Source: Methylobacterium sp. CB376 (lineage in GTDB: Bacteria; Pseudomonadota; Alphaproteobacteria; Rhizobiales; Beijerinckiaceae). Taken from it: a DNA stretch of 57,931 nucleotides. Shown one piece after another: positions 26,108 to 35,418 of the stretch; within the stretch, counting starts at the first letter, position 1; each line of letters starts with the position of its first letter. The translations under genes were made by a program, and so were the position numbers. The DNA is taken from assembly GCF_029714205.1 (NCBI RefSeq), contig NZ_CP121649.1, forward strand, positions 1 to 57,931, given 5' to 3'. Under the pieces are notes generated by a model. That model saw nothing but the letters and a program-made list of their open reading frames with translations, had not been told where the DNA came from and did not search any database.

Positions 26108-27457
26108 TCAATGGGACTGCACCGCCGTGTCGCCCGGAAACGGCGTCCAAAGAGCCTTGCAGTTCGGCCCGTTGACCGCCGACCACGCCGCCGCCGGGGC
26201 GCCAATCGGCGGGGTCACGCCACCCGCCATGACGATGGCCTGGGTGTTGACCACGTCCCACGTCGCGTTGTCGACGAAGCGAACGCCATCCAGCGAAACG
26301 CCCAAGGGGTGAGCGGCGTCGTACCCGTGCATGACCAGCCGACCGCCCTCTCCGGCAACTTGGCGCAGGACGATGTTGCTATACACGGGGATCTTCGTAC
26401 CCTGAGCGCGTGGATCATAGCGCGTGTCGAAGTCGATCGGCCGCCGACTTCCGCGCACGCAAACGTTCTCGTAGCGGACCGCCTGCACCAAACCGCCCCG
26501 ACTCGGATCGCTCTTGATTCTCAGGCCTGACACCGCGCCGTCGATGGTGACGTTTCGGACGAGGACGTCGCTGACGCCACTGTTCGTCTCACTGCCAATC
26601 GAGAGCCCGTGCCCCGAATAGATGTGGATGTCCAAGATGGAGACGTGGCGGGTCGCTCCGTTGTCGCCGGCCTTGATGGCGATGTCGTCGTCGCCGGTGC
26701 TGATGAAGGTGCGGGCGATGGTCACGTCCATCGCCGCGCCTGGATCAATCCCGTCCGTGTTTCGGGCATCGGCCGGGGTGTTGATGGTGACGCCCCACAC
26801 CGTCACGCCCTGGACCTTGTTCATGGCGATGTGTACGTTCGGCGCGTTGCGCAGCGTGATCCGGTATACGGTGATGTTGTTCGAGCTGTCGATCTGCACC
26901 AGCCGGGGGACGTTCTGCTCCCTACCCTCGACCTGAGCGCGACTGGCCAGGGCCCACCAGGTCTCCGCCTTGCCGATCATGACCGCCCCGCCCTGGCCGT
27001 CGATCGTGCCGTCGCCCATCAGGCCCGCGCCGTTGGCCTTGTGAAAATTGAGGAAAGGCCGGCATCCCCCCCCCGCGTTATTGATCAGTCCGCAACGGCC
27101 GTCGCCGAGGTCGTAGAGGCGAGGATCGGGCTCGGCGGCGAGCACGGCCCCGGCGTCGAGCCAGAGAACCACGCCGGCCCGCATCTCGATCGGCCCGCTC
27201 GCGAACACCGCCTTCGTCCTGCTGGGCGTGAGCCGCACCGCTTGGCCCGTCCGGCAGCCGTCCAGGGCGGCCTGCAATTTCGCTTGTCCGACCTTGGCCG
27301 ACGGAGCGTCGTCCGCACTCAGGACTGCGCAGACCTGCGTCGGCGGAACCGGCTCCTGGACGTTTCGCCTGTCCTGGGACTGTGCCGAATGAGTGGCGCC
27401 GACGGTCATCAAGCCTGCCGTTGCAACCAGAACGGCGCGTGCGGTAAGAACTTTCAT
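26108..27457 (-). CDS. Glycoside hydrolase family 28 (polygalacturonase-like), secreted
   Basis: A 449-residue exported protein with an N-terminal signal (about 1-28, ending THSAQS). All GH28 catalytic motifs are present: NTDGID at 223-228, TGDDD at 244-248, GHGLSIGSE at 272-280 and RIKS at 303-306. The right-handed beta-helix repeats surround them. GH28 enzymes cleave polygalacturonan in plant pectin by inversion. This suggests a plant-associated host. Its stop is next to miniature element B. A run of ten C at 27067-27076 lies in frame and does not disturb it. Confidence 0.92.
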   Translation of the reverse strand: MKVLTARAVLVATAGLMTVGATHSAQSQDRRNVQEPVPPTQVCAVLSADDAPSAKVGQAKLQAALDGCRTGQAVRLTPSRTKAVFASGPIEMRAGVVLWLDAGAVLAAEPDPRLYDLGDGRCGLINNAGGGCRPFLNFHKANGAGLMGDGTIDGQGGAVMIGKAETWWALASRAQVEGREQNVPRLVQIDSSNNITVYRITLRNAPNVHIAMNKVQGVTVWGVTINTPADARNTDGIDPGAAMDVTIARTFISTGDDDIAIKAGDNGATRHVSILDIHIYSGHGLSIGSETNSGVSDVLVRNVTIDGAVSGLRIKSDPSRGGLVQAVRYENVCVRGSRRPIDFDTRYDPRAQGTKIPVYSNIVLRQVAGEGGRLVMHGYDAAHPLGVSLDGVRFVDNATWDVVNTQAIVMAGGVTPPIGAPAAAWSAVNGPNCKALWTPFPGDTAVQSH

Positions 27458-27682
27458 TGCGAGCCGTGCTCGCCCTGGTGCCCCCGGACCATCCGGACCG
27501 CCCCGCTCGCGGATCTCAGGCGAGAGGGGGGGTATGCTTCCTCATGGCTCCATCCTCTCAAGAGTTGGAGCCTCCTGTCTGTCGGGATTGACCTACTCTG
27601 CGCTCGCGGACGGCATCCCGCGAGCCTCCGGAAATCCCGGGGCGGTTCAATCTTGTTCTTGAGCGCCACGGTCGTTCGTCCC
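27458..27682. other. Intergenic stretch between GH28 and the PHA operon
   Basis: About 225 bases without a supported gene. It must hold the GH28 promoter on the minus strand and the end of the phaC transcript. No clear terminator was seen. Confidence 0.35.
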
Positions 27683-28794
27683 TTACTCGCGCCCAGTCAA
27701 CCACTCGGCGATGCCGGTCCCAAGCAGGCTCTGCGCCCTCCCGCCGACGAATACGCCGACGTGCCCGCCTGGGAGCGGCAGCTCGGTATAGTCCGACGTG
27801 CCTACGAATTGCTTGAGTGCCCGCGATGTTGCCGGTGGAATAATATGATCATATTTTGCGTAGATGTTCAAGACTGGGCATTTGATGTTGCCAAGATCGA
27901 CGGTTCTGCCGGCTAGCTGGAACGAGTTTTGCACCAGCTTGTTGTCCTGATACAGATTTTTCAGCCACTGCTTGGCGGCCTCACCGGGATGGTGCGGCCG
28001 ATCGGAAATCCACTTTTCCATACGCAAGAAGTTCATAAACCTTTTCTTATTGTCGATTACGTCAAGAAGATCAAGGTTGTACTTGGTCATCGTGCGCATC
28101 GGCGTCATCAGCGCGAACACCGAGCCCATGAATTCACCCGGCAACGTGCCGTGCGCCTCGATGAGGCGGTCAATGTCATCAGGCTCAAGGCTGCGCGTCC
28201 ACATGTTGATGAAGCCGTGACCTTTGCGGTTCTCGACAGTGTCGGCGTGGAAGTCGATCGGCGTGATCGTCAGCACCATCGCGTTGACGTCCTCGGGGTG
28301 CAGCGCCGCGTAGCAAGTCGTGAAGGTCCCACCCTCGCAAATCCCGAGTAGATTGATCTTCGCCCCCCCCCCCCCCCCGCCTCGGAGATGACGTTCACGC
28401 ATTCAGCGAGATAGCCGTCGATGTAGTCATCAAGCGTCACGAAGCGGTCGGCTCGGCTCGGATTGCCCCAGTCCACTACGTAGAGGTCAACACCGAGCTT
28501 CAGCAGATTGCGAACGAGCGAGCGATCCTCCTGCAGGTCGGCTATCGTGTGGCGACCGATAAGCCCATAGACGATGAGGACGGGTGTCCTGACCTTCTGC
28601 TCGGCAAGAGATCGGTAGCGGTACAGTGTGACCTTATCCTGCTGCCAGATTACAACTTTCTCGCTCGTCGCAATCTGAACGTCCTCGTCGCGGACCTCCT
28701 GGAAGAGCTTGGCTCCTTCCGCGAGCCGCTTTCCAAGCGCTGCCGCCTCCGCGACGGGGTCAAGCGCGGCTTTGGATTTGGCAGAGCGGCTCAT
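27683..28794 (-). pseudogene. phaC: Class III polyhydroxyalkanoate synthase subunit PhaC, frame broken by G16
   Basis: Two overlapping frames give one PhaC. The first has KVTLYRYRSLAEQKVRTPVL, VDLYVVDWGNPSRADR and YLAECVNVISEA. The second has INLLGICEGGTFTTCYAALH with the nucleophile Cys in GICEGG, then IYAKYDHIIPPATSRAL and LPGGHVGVFVGG with the catalytic Asp and His. The switch falls in a run of 16 G (coding strand; 28363-28378). With 14 or 17 G the gene would be one open frame of 369-370 residues. PhaC polymerises 3-hydroxyacyl-CoA together with PhaE. It overlaps phaE by four bases. Confidence 0.85.
28363..28378 (-). repeat. Homopolymer run of 16 C (16 G in phaC)
   Basis: It sits inside the phaC coding region just before the nucleophile motif. 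It would encode a stretch of Gly. The length is out of frame by one base relative to 17 and by two relative to 14. Confidence 0.95.
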
Positions 28795-29615
28795 GTCGGC
28801 TCTCCTTCTGATTTTCCGCTGGTCCGCCTCTGGCGACTGAGCGCCCTGACTTCCCGGCGCAGCTGCGTGAGGCTCTGATGCACGTCGTCGAGTTCGGCGC
28901 GGGTCGGGTAGCCGAACATCTGGCTGTAGAACTCAGCGATATCCTGCTGAGCAAGCCGCAAATCCGTCGAGGCTTTCAGCGTCTCGCGCTGGCTCTTGAG
29001 AAACTCCTCCGACCGCTGCGCCTCCAGCAGAACGTCGTTGGCAGTCTCGACCCAGAGCGCCATCAGCTCGCGGCTCGACGCGATCCCCTGCTCGTTCTTG
29101 GACCGTTCATTGACCACGGCGGAGAAGGCTGCCGTCGCCTTCTTCCAGACCTCCATCATCAGGGCGTTGTGTTCGAGGTTGCGCCGGTGCAGCGCCACCC
29201 AGGCCGTGAACACGGCCGCGAACTTGCGCTCGACGTTCCAGAGATCGGCGAGGCGCGGTCCTTCGGCCATCCGTTTCAGCGCTTCATCGACCGCGCCCGT
29301 GATGCAGATCCATCCGTGCGGGTCGAAGATCTTGGCCAGGACATCGGCCGCGATTGGATCTCGCACCTCGCCTCCGCCCTTCAGGCTCTTGGCAAAGGTC
29401 GCCGAGACCGCCTGAGCGGCCTCCCAGCCCTGCTGATACGAGTGTTGGGCCTGTTCCAGGGCTTCCCAGTCCGGGATGAGGGGAAGGCTCGGCTTGCCAT
29501 CCTTGTCCAAGGCCGTCGTCATGGCCCCGTACATGTTGCGCTGAGCTTCGAGAAAGCACTGGGTGCCTTTGCCCCAGAGCTCTCCCATTGCCTTAAAGGT
29601 ATCGAATAGATCCAT
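28791..29615 (-). CDS. phaE: Class III PHA synthase subunit PhaE
   Basis: The 274-residue helical protein starts MDLFDTFKAMGELWGKGTQC and has the PhaE-type central region with IFDPHGWICITGAVDEALKR, then LADLWNVERKFAAVFTAW. It ends in the conserved FGYPTRAELDDVHQSLTQLR coiled coil. PhaE pairs with PhaC to form the active class III synthase on PHA granules. RBS GAGGAG precedes the ATG. It lies 21 bases after the alcohol dehydrogenase stop and overlaps phaC by four bases (ATGA). Bases 29054-29471 are duplicated at 39594-40011. Confidence 0.88.
   Translation of the reverse strand: MDLFDTFKAMGELWGKGTQCFLEAQRNMYGAMTTALDKDGKPSLPLIPDWEALEQAQHSYQQGWEAAQAVSATFAKSLKGGGEVRDPIAADVLAKIFDPHGWICITGAVDEALKRMAEGPRLADLWNVERKFAAVFTAWVALHRRNLEHNALMMEVWKKATAAFSAVVNERSKNEQGIASSRELMALWVETANDVLLEAQRSEEFLKSQRETLKASTDLRLAQQDIAEFYSQMFGYPTRAELDDVHQSLTQLRREVRALSRQRRTSGKSEGEPT
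29054..29471. repeat. 418-bp inverted duplication, copy 1 (inside phaE)
   Basis: Reverse complement of 39594-40011, identical as far as I could compare. Confidence 0.85.
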
Positions 29616-29636
29616 GGCTTGAGCTCCTCAAGCGAC

Positions 29637-30815
29637 TCAAGCAACGGTTCTGAGCTTGCCGTCGAGTGCCTCGGAGTAGATCGCGAAGGCGTCCGGGTAG
29701 GTGACCTCGCGTGGGTTGTTCACGAGAAGTCGCGTCTGCTTCATGGCATCGGTTGCGAGGCGCGCGAGATCCTCCTCGCGAACACCGACCTCGGCGAGTG
29801 AGGCGGGCGCACCGCAGTCCCGGCAGATGGCCGCGAGGCTGTCGACGAATCGGGTGGCAGCCTCGGCGGCCGGGAGACTGGCTGCCTGCGGATCGAAGAT
29901 CGGGGCGAGTTCCGCGTAGAGGGCCTCCGCTTGCGGGAGGTTGAAGCGCATCACGCCCGTCAGCACGAGGGCGTTCGACACCCCGTGCGTCACGTGGAAG
30001 ACGGCGCCGATCGGATAGGCCAGCGCATGGACCGCGGCGACGGGAGCGTTGGCAAAGGCCATGCCCGCGAGCATGGAGCCGAGCAGCATGTTGGAGCGCG
30101 CCTCGACGTTGCGGCCGTCGCTGCAGGCCGTGCGAATGCTGCCTGCGAGCAGCGCCAAGGCCTTCCGGGCGAGCTGGTCCGAGATCGGGTTCTTCTTGTG
30201 ACGGCTGGTGTAGGCCTCGATCGCGTGCACCATCGCGTCGATGCCGGTCGCGGCCGTCACGTGGGCCGGCAGTCCGAGGGTCAGATCGGGATCAAGGACC
30301 GCGCAGTCCGGCAGCAGCCGGGGCGAGACCACGCCCTTCTTCTCGCCCGTCGGCGTCGTCACGATCGAGATCGGCGTCACCTCGGAGCCGGTCCCGGCCG
30401 TGGTCGGCATCAGGATGAGCGGCAAGCGCTGGCCCTGGGCGAGGCCGACCCCGTAGATGCGGTCGAGCTGATCGCCGCTGCGCGCGAGGTACGCCACGAG
30501 CTTGGCAGTGTCGAGAGTGGAGCCGCCCCCAATCGCGAGCACAAGGTCCACTGTCTGCTGCTGGGCAAGTTGCGCTGCAGTCTCGATGACGTGCGAGGGC
30601 GGGTCGGCCACGACGTCCTCGAAGACGGTGACCTGAAGGCCCGCCGAGGCCAGGGCAGCCTCCGCAGCGCGGGTCAGACCCGCGCCGCGAACATTTTTGC
30701 CGGTCACCAGCATGATCCGTTGAGCGCGGAAGCTCGCCACGAGGTCGGGCAGCTTCGCCGAGGCGCCGGGCTCGAACAGAATATTGGGGCAGGTTTGGAA
30801 CGTGAATGGGGTCAT
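29637..30815 (-). CDS. Iron-containing alcohol dehydrogenase
   Basis: The 392-residue protein has the family NAD-binding GGGSTLDTAK near residues 94-103, the PTTAGTGSE block, and the metal-site helices IDAMVHAIEAYTSRH and VHALAYPIGAVFHVTHGVSN. Such enzymes reduce aldehydes or ketones to alcohols, or the reverse, with NAD(P)H in the cytoplasm. I chose the ATG at 30815 with GGAG in front. It sits between the acetolactate-synthase-like gene (34 bases upstream) and phaE, so it belongs to the same transcript. Confidence 0.9.
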   Translation of the reverse strand: MTPFTFQTCPNILFEPGASAKLPDLVASFRAQRIMLVTGKNVRGAGLTRAAEAALASAGLQVTVFEDVVADPPSHVIETAAQLAQQQTVDLVLAIGGGSTLDTAKLVAYLARSGDQLDRIYGVGLAQGQRLPLILMPTTAGTGSEVTPISIVTTPTGEKKGVVSPRLLPDCAVLDPDLTLGLPAHVTAATGIDAMVHAIEAYTSRHKKNPISDQLARKALALLAGSIRTACSDGRNVEARSNMLLGSMLAGMAFANAPVAAVHALAYPIGAVFHVTHGVSNALVLTGVMRFNLPQAEALYAELAPIFDPQAASLPAAEAATRFVDSLAAICRDCGAPASLAEVGVREEDLARLATDAMKQTRLLVNNPREVTYPDAFAIYSEALDGKLRTVA

Positions 30816-30849
30816 GATGAGCTCCGGGAGCACGTCGGTGAGCTAGAAC

Positions 30850-32571
30850 TTATTCTTCCGGCTCGATATTGCTGGCCTTATGGTGATGTTCTTGGATCAG
30901 GACCCGCTTGTTCTCGGAGTCGTCGATCGGTACCGCCACGAGGTGAACCCCACCGGCCTTGAAGGCGGCCTCGAGCGTCGGAGCCAGGTCGCGGACCGCG
31001 GTGACGCAGTGGCCCGTCGCCCCATAGGAATTGGCGTACGCGACGAAATCCGGGTTGGTGAACGTCGTGCCGTATTCGGCGAAGCCCCCCTCCCTCTGCT
31101 TCCTGCGGATCATGCCGTATGCCGAGTTGTCCAGGATCAGCGCCACGAGGTTGAGCCTGAGCCGGACAGCTGTCTCCATCTCTTGGCTGTTCATCATGAA
31201 GCCACCATCGCCGCACACCGCCAACACGCGACGTTCTGGATAGAGCTCCGCCGCCATCATGGCGGAGGGCAGCCCCGCTCCCATCGTGGCAAGCGCGTTG
31301 TCGAGCAGCAGCGTGTTGGGAGCGTACGTCAGGTAGTAGCGCGCAAACTCGATCTTGTACTCGCCGTTGTCGAGGCAGACGAAGCCGTCCTCCGGCATTA
31401 CCGTACGAACGGCATGCACGATGCGCCGCACCGTCATTGAAGAAGTGGCCTCTTCGGTCCCATCGTTGATGCCGTTGATGCGCTCCAGGAGCGACTGGCG
31501 CAGCTCGAGCATGCCGGGATCCGGCTCGAGCCGCCCGCCGAGCCGGTCGGCGAGCGCCGTCACCGTCGAACTGATATCGCCCACCACCTCGGCATCCGGG
31601 TGAAAGACCTGCTCGACGCTCGCCGGAGTGTAACCGATGTGGATGACCTTGAGGCCGCCCGCGATCTTCTCGTACAGGAAGGGGGGTTTCTCGACCGCGT
31701 CGTGCCCGATCGAGATGATCAGGTCCGCCCGGTCTATCGCCGCATGCACGTAATCCCGCTCGGAGAGCGCCGCGGTGCCGAGATAGAGGCTCGAGGCGCC
31801 CGTGACCGCGCCCTTGCCCATCTGCGTGTCGCAGAAGGGAATCTGGGTCCGCCGCACAAACTCGGAGAGCGGCTCGCCCAGCCCCGGCCGGTTGCCGGCC
31901 GCGCCGATCATGATCAGCGGGCTTTGCGCACTCAGGATCATCGCAGCCGCGTGCTCGATGGCGGCTTCCGCCGCCACTGGCCGGTCGATCGGGTGAGAGG
32001 GCGCCAGGGCGACTTCGGCCATTTCGGTAGCAACGTCTTCGGTAGCAACGTCCTTGGGCACTTCGAGATGAACCGCGCCCCGGCGCTCGTCGGTGGCGAC
32101 CCGGAAGGCCTCGCGCACCAGCGTCGGGATCGAGGCCGCCGAGACGATCTGGCGCGTCATCTTGGTGAGCGGGCGCATCACCGAGACGGTATCGATGAGC
32201 TGGAAGCGGGACTGGGGTGGGGCGCTGATCGGCTTCTGGCCGGTGATTATCAACACCGGCATGGCGCCGAGCTGCGCGTAGGCCACGCCTGTCACCAAGT
32301 TCAGCGCGCCCGGGCCGCAGGTCGCGAGGCAGACGCCCGGCCGGCCGGTCAGCCGCCCGTGCGTGGCGGCCATCATGACGGCCGCCTGCTCGTGGCGGAC
32401 GGGGATGAACCTGATCTTCGAGTTGTGCAAGCTCTCGATGATTTCGAGGATCTCCTCCCCGGGTATGCCGATGACGTAGTCGACGCCCATGTTCTCGAGG
32501 GCTTTGACTATGAGATCAGAACCCTTAATTTTAGACGATGCTCCCACGTTCTCATCCTCGCAAGCTGGCAT
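30850..32571 (-). CDS. Acetolactate-synthase-like ThDP enzyme
   Basis: The 573-residue enzyme has all three ThDP-enzyme domains. The N-terminal one has the catalytic Glu in VRHEQAAVMMAATHGRLTGR. GPGALNLVTGVAYAQLGAMP, the FAD/UQ-like middle, and the ThDP motif GDGGFMMNSQEMETAVRLRL N follow. The best family match is acetolactate synthase large subunit, which condenses two pyruvates. No small regulatory subunit gene is next to it, so a catabolic or special 2-keto-acid ligase is as likely as valine biosynthesis. It is the first gene of the operon with ADH, phaE and phaC. Confidence 0.85.
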   Translation of the reverse strand: MPACEDENVGASSKIKGSDLIVKALENMGVDYVIGIPGEEILEIIESLHNSKIRFIPVRHEQAAVMMAATHGRLTGRPGVCLATCGPGALNLVTGVAYAQLGAMPVLIITGQKPISAPPQSRFQLIDTVSVMRPLTKMTRQIVSAASIPTLVREAFRVATDERRGAVHLEVPKDVATEDVATEMAEVALAPSHPIDRPVAAEAAIEHAAAMILSAQSPLIMIGAAGNRPGLGEPLSEFVRRTQIPFCDTQMGKGAVTGASSLYLGTAALSERDYVHAAIDRADLIISIGHDAVEKPPFLYEKIAGGLKVIHIGYTPASVEQVFHPDAEVVGDISSTVTALADRLGGRLEPDPGMLELRQSLLERINGINDGTEEATSSMTVRRIVHAVRTVMPEDGFVCLDNGEYKIEFARYYLTYAPNTLLLDNALATMGAGLPSAMMAAELYPERRVLAVCGDGGFMMNSQEMETAVRLRLNLVALILDNSAYGMIRRKQREGGFAEYGTTFTNPDFVAYANSYGATGHCVTAVRDLAPTLEAAFKAGGVHLVAVPIDDSENKRVLIQEHHHKASNIEPEE

Positions 32572-32634
32572 TAAGCAACCCGCCCGACTGTCGTCGGGCT
32601 CTGGCTGTCGTCGAGCTCTTGCTCCGCCCAGGCG

Positions 32635-32829
32635 GCGACATCGCTCCCCACGTCACGGCCAGCAGCGACTTCCGCCGCCGTCGCACCCTCGTTGCGCAAG
32701 CGATGTGCCAGCGCCGCCCGACGAACTTTTCGCAATTATTGCAATGCTTTATGGCTGCCGTGGGGGATTGGCGCAGACGCCACCGGGCTGTCGGGAGCCC
32801 GACAAAGTCCGACAGGCCATGGAGGCGCG
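32635..32829. repeat. 195-bp inverted repeat, copy 1
   Basis: Reverse complement of 38309-38503 with about four mismatches. It contains no recognised gene. Together with the 418-bp pair it nests around the 35.4-kb palindrome. Confidence 0.85.
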
Positions 32830-32923
32830 GCGGGCCGGATGGGGTGTAGCCGGGCGGTAGCGCCCTGTACGAGGCCGGCAAGCCGTCCGGAGGGCTAGGG
32901 CCTGAACCGAACCAAGGTGTTGC

Positions 32924-33747
32924 AGGGTCTATGGTTTTGTGATTCAGGGCGGCCGCTTGCAGCACGGAGGCGGCCATGGCGGACCTGTTCTGGCTCTCGG
33001 ACGCGCAGTGGGCGGTGATCGCGCCGTTCATGCCGCGCAACCAGCCCGGCCCCGAGCGCAAGGACGATCGCCAGATCATCTCCGGCATCCTGCACGTGCT
33101 GACCTCCGGCTGCCGCTGGCGCGATGGCCCGTCCGCGTATGGACACCGCACCACGGTCTACAACCGCTTCAACAGGTGGTCGCGGCGTGGCTTCTGGACG
33201 GCGATGCTGGCGGCCCTGGCCAAAGCTGGATGGTCGGGCGAGGCGGCTGCCATCGACAGCACCTACGTGCGGGTCCATCGCTCGGCTCACGGGGGCAAAG
33301 GGGGGCGACAGCGCAGGCGATCGGCCCGTCGCGGGGTGGCCAGACGACCAAGATCCACGCCCTCGTCGACGTGCTTGGCCGCCCCGGTGTCCTCCTGCTG
33401 ACACCCGGCAACGCCAGCGACGTGCGCACCGCCCCGGCGGTGCTGGCCGAGGCTCCCGGCCGGATCCGCCGCCTGATCGCCGACAAGGGCTACGACGCCG
33501 ATTGGCTGCGGGCTGATCTGCGGGAGAAGGGCATCACCCCGGTCATCCCCGGCACCCGCGCCCGCAAGCGCAGGCTGCGCCACGACAAGCGCCGCTCCCG
33601 GAAACGCTGGCGCATCGAGGCCGCCTTTTGTCGTCTCAAGGACTTCCGCCGGATCGCCACCCGCTACGACAAGCTGGCCCGCAACTACGCCTCCGCTCTC
33701 GCCCTGGCCGCCGTGATCGCGTTCTGGTGCTGATTGAGTCCTGACCC
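32924..33747 (+). mobile_element. IS5-family (IS427 group) insertion sequence
   Basis: Ends are approximate: GGGTCTATGG at 32924 and the inverted GGGTCAGGAC ending at 33747. It carries a transposase in two overlapping frames, as usual for this group. It truncates the 3' end of the small secreted-protein gene that follows. Confidence 0.75.
32976..33733 (+). CDS. IS5/IS427-group transposase (two frames)
   Basis: Frame 1 (to about 33300) encodes MADLFWLSDAQWAVIAPFMP, TSGCRWRDGPSAYGHRTTVY and the first catalytic Asp in AAAIDSTYVRVH. Frame 2 continues GGQTTKIHALVDVLGRPGVL, LIADKGYDADWL (second Asp) and SRKRWRIEAAFCRLKDFRRI with the Glu. The switch lies at the G-rich GGGGGCAAAGGGGGGC (33293-33308), a typical programmed frameshift site for this group. 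With a shift the protein is about 250 residues, so the element may be functional. Confidence 0.85.
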
Positions 33748-33989
33748 CAATCCTCCGGCGGCACGCAGGTTTTCACGAAGGTGGTCCGGGCCCCGCCCCT
33801 GAGCCGCTTCTCGGCGGCGTGCCGGCGGCACTGGGCGAGGAGGGCCGGGTCGACTTCCGCCATGTCGTCCTCGGCCGGCGCGGGGGCCGGCTTGGCCGCC
33901 TGCGGGGCGTGACGGGGCACCTGCGCCGCCGCCGACCCGGCGAGGCCCGCCGCCAGGATCAGCGCGCAGGCGGCAGGGAGGTGTCTCAT
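33748..33989 (-). pseudogene. Small secreted PsiF-like protein, 3' end cut by IS5
   Basis: About 80 residues: a signal peptide (MRHLPAACALILAAGLAGSA AA), a Pro/Ala linker, and VDPALLAQCRRHAAEKRLRG GARTTFVKTCVPPED. The two cysteines and the K/R-x-LRG core are shared with the protein at 56676-56936, so these are paralogs. The last residues are replaced by IS5 sequence, although nearly the full domain remains. Confidence 0.6.
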
Positions 33990-34062
33990 GGGCTCGGAGC
34001 CCCGGTTCTCCGGCCGCTTCGTGGCGAGGGGAGGGCGAGCTCCGACGGGGCGGCCGCGGCTC

Positions 34063-35028
34063 TTACTTCAGCAGCACCTCACGAAGGAAGCCGACCACCG
34101 CCGCCCGCGCCGCCTCGGTCGAGGCCGGGTTGTGGCCCACATGGGCGCCGACGGCGACGCAGGGGTCTGTCCGCAGGCTGTAGGGCCGGCCCGTCGCGGC
34201 GTCGAGGATCGTGCCGCCCGGCCCCTCTTTCAGTCGGCAGTCGCGCGTGCTCTGCGCCTTCGGGATCGAGACCAGCGGCGGGCTCGTCGGCGTGTCAAAG
34301 CTGTGCTGCGTGTCGGGATACTCGGTCAGCATCACGTCCGCGCCGGCCTGCTTCAGCCGGGCGACGTAGTCCCGGCAGGGCAAGACGCTGACGTAGTCGT
34401 CGCTGGTGCCGTGGAACAGCCGGATCGGCGCCGGGCCGACCTTGTCGTCTTCCCGATAGGTCACGTTGCAGGGCGTGTAGAGGCCGATATGGGCGGCGAA
34501 GCGGTTCGGGCCGCCATAGGCCGCGTGGAACCGCTCCGCCGCCGAGTAGACCGACGCGACCGCCCCCTTGGAGAAGCCCATCACGGCGATGCGGTCCGCC
34601 CGCACCCGCGGGTGCGCCGCGAGCGCGTCGAGGGCGCGGTAGGCGTCGACCATCATGGCGAGGGAGTTGAGCTGCTCCTGGTCCTCGATCGTGCTGACAA
34701 TGCCGCGGCCCGTGAAGGCGTCGAGGATGAAGGCGCCGATCCCCGCTTCGTTGAGCACCCGCGCCCAGGCGTCCGGGCCGGCGCTGATCCCGCCCGAGCC
34801 GTGGACAAGCACCACCACCGGCACCTTCGGCGGCGCGCCGACGGGCAGGCGCAACTCGCCGCCGAGCACCACCTCGCGCCCCGGCGCGTCGCCGCGCAGG
34901 AACTCTTCCCCGGTCAGGGTCCGGCTCTTCACCGCGTGGATCTCGATGCGGCCGGGCAGGGGGGAGGCGGCCTCGGCGGCCGGTGCGGCGATGCCGAGGG
35001 CGACGAGCGTGGCGGCCAGGATGCGCAT
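34063..35028 (-). CDS. Secreted alpha/beta hydrolase (dienelactone-hydrolase type)
   Basis: This 321-residue exported protein has a signal peptide (MRILAATLVALGIAAPAAEA). The oxyanion block VVLVHGSGGIS, the nucleophile elbow GFSKGAVAS, Asp in FHGTSDDYVSVLPC and His in DTQHSFDTP complete the catalytic triad. Cys pairs (YTPCNVTY, LPCRDYV, TRDCRL, DPCVAV) suit the periplasm. The family hydrolyses ester or lactone bonds; the substrate is unknown. Neighbouring PHA genes make a polyester or oligomer substrate conceivable but unproven. Confidence 0.85.
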   Translation of the reverse strand: MRILAATLVALGIAAPAAEAASPLPGRIEIHAVKSRTLTGEEFLRGDAPGREVVLGGELRLPVGAPPKVPVVVLVHGSGGISAGPDAWARVLNEAGIGAFILDAFTGRGIVSTIEDQEQLNSLAMMVDAYRALDALAAHPRVRADRIAVMGFSKGAVASVYSAAERFHAAYGGPNRFAAHIGLYTPCNVTYREDDKVGPAPIRLFHGTSDDYVSVLPCRDYVARLKQAGADVMLTEYPDTQHSFDTPTSPPLVSIPKAQSTRDCRLKEGPGGTILDAATGRPYSLRTDPCVAVGAHVGHNPASTEAARAAVVGFLREVLLK

Positions 35029-35109
35029 GGTTCCTCCCGAGGATGCGTTGCCCCCACCCTCGACCGGGCGCCGCCCGTGTCAACGGCGGATCTCCCGCCG
35101 CGGAAGGCT

Positions 35110-35285
35110 TCAGGCCTCGACCGGCGCCTCGCGCAGCCAGCACAGCATGTGAGGGAAGGGCGGCACGCCCCGCGCCGCGGCCGCGCGCGCATCGAGGGTC
35201 AGGCCCATCCATTGCAGCAGCGGCAGCCCGGGATACTGGCCCTCAAAGAAGACCCTGATGTGGAACGGCGAGGCGCCGCGGTCTT
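35110..35285 (-). pseudogene. C-terminal fragment of an unrecognised gene
   Basis: The frame reads SPFHIRVFFEGQYPGLPLLQ, then WMGLTLDARAAAARG and PPFPHMLCWLREAPVEA with a stop at 35110-35112. The composition is strongly protein-like, but the 5' part is missing near 35290. Confidence 0.4.
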
Positions 35286-35418
35286 TTGACCGCAGCCGCG
35301 CCCGAGGCGCCGGCCGCGTCCGGCGAAGCCGCCGGACAACATACGGCCATACGACATTACGACGATAGCAGCGTACGGTGCTAACGCGGTACGGAAAGGT
35401 GTCACGGGGTGCGGCTCT

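Noticed and set aside
30880..32574. Long plus-strand frames across the ThDP-enzyme and ADH genes
   Set aside because: Antisense shadows of strongly recognised genes.
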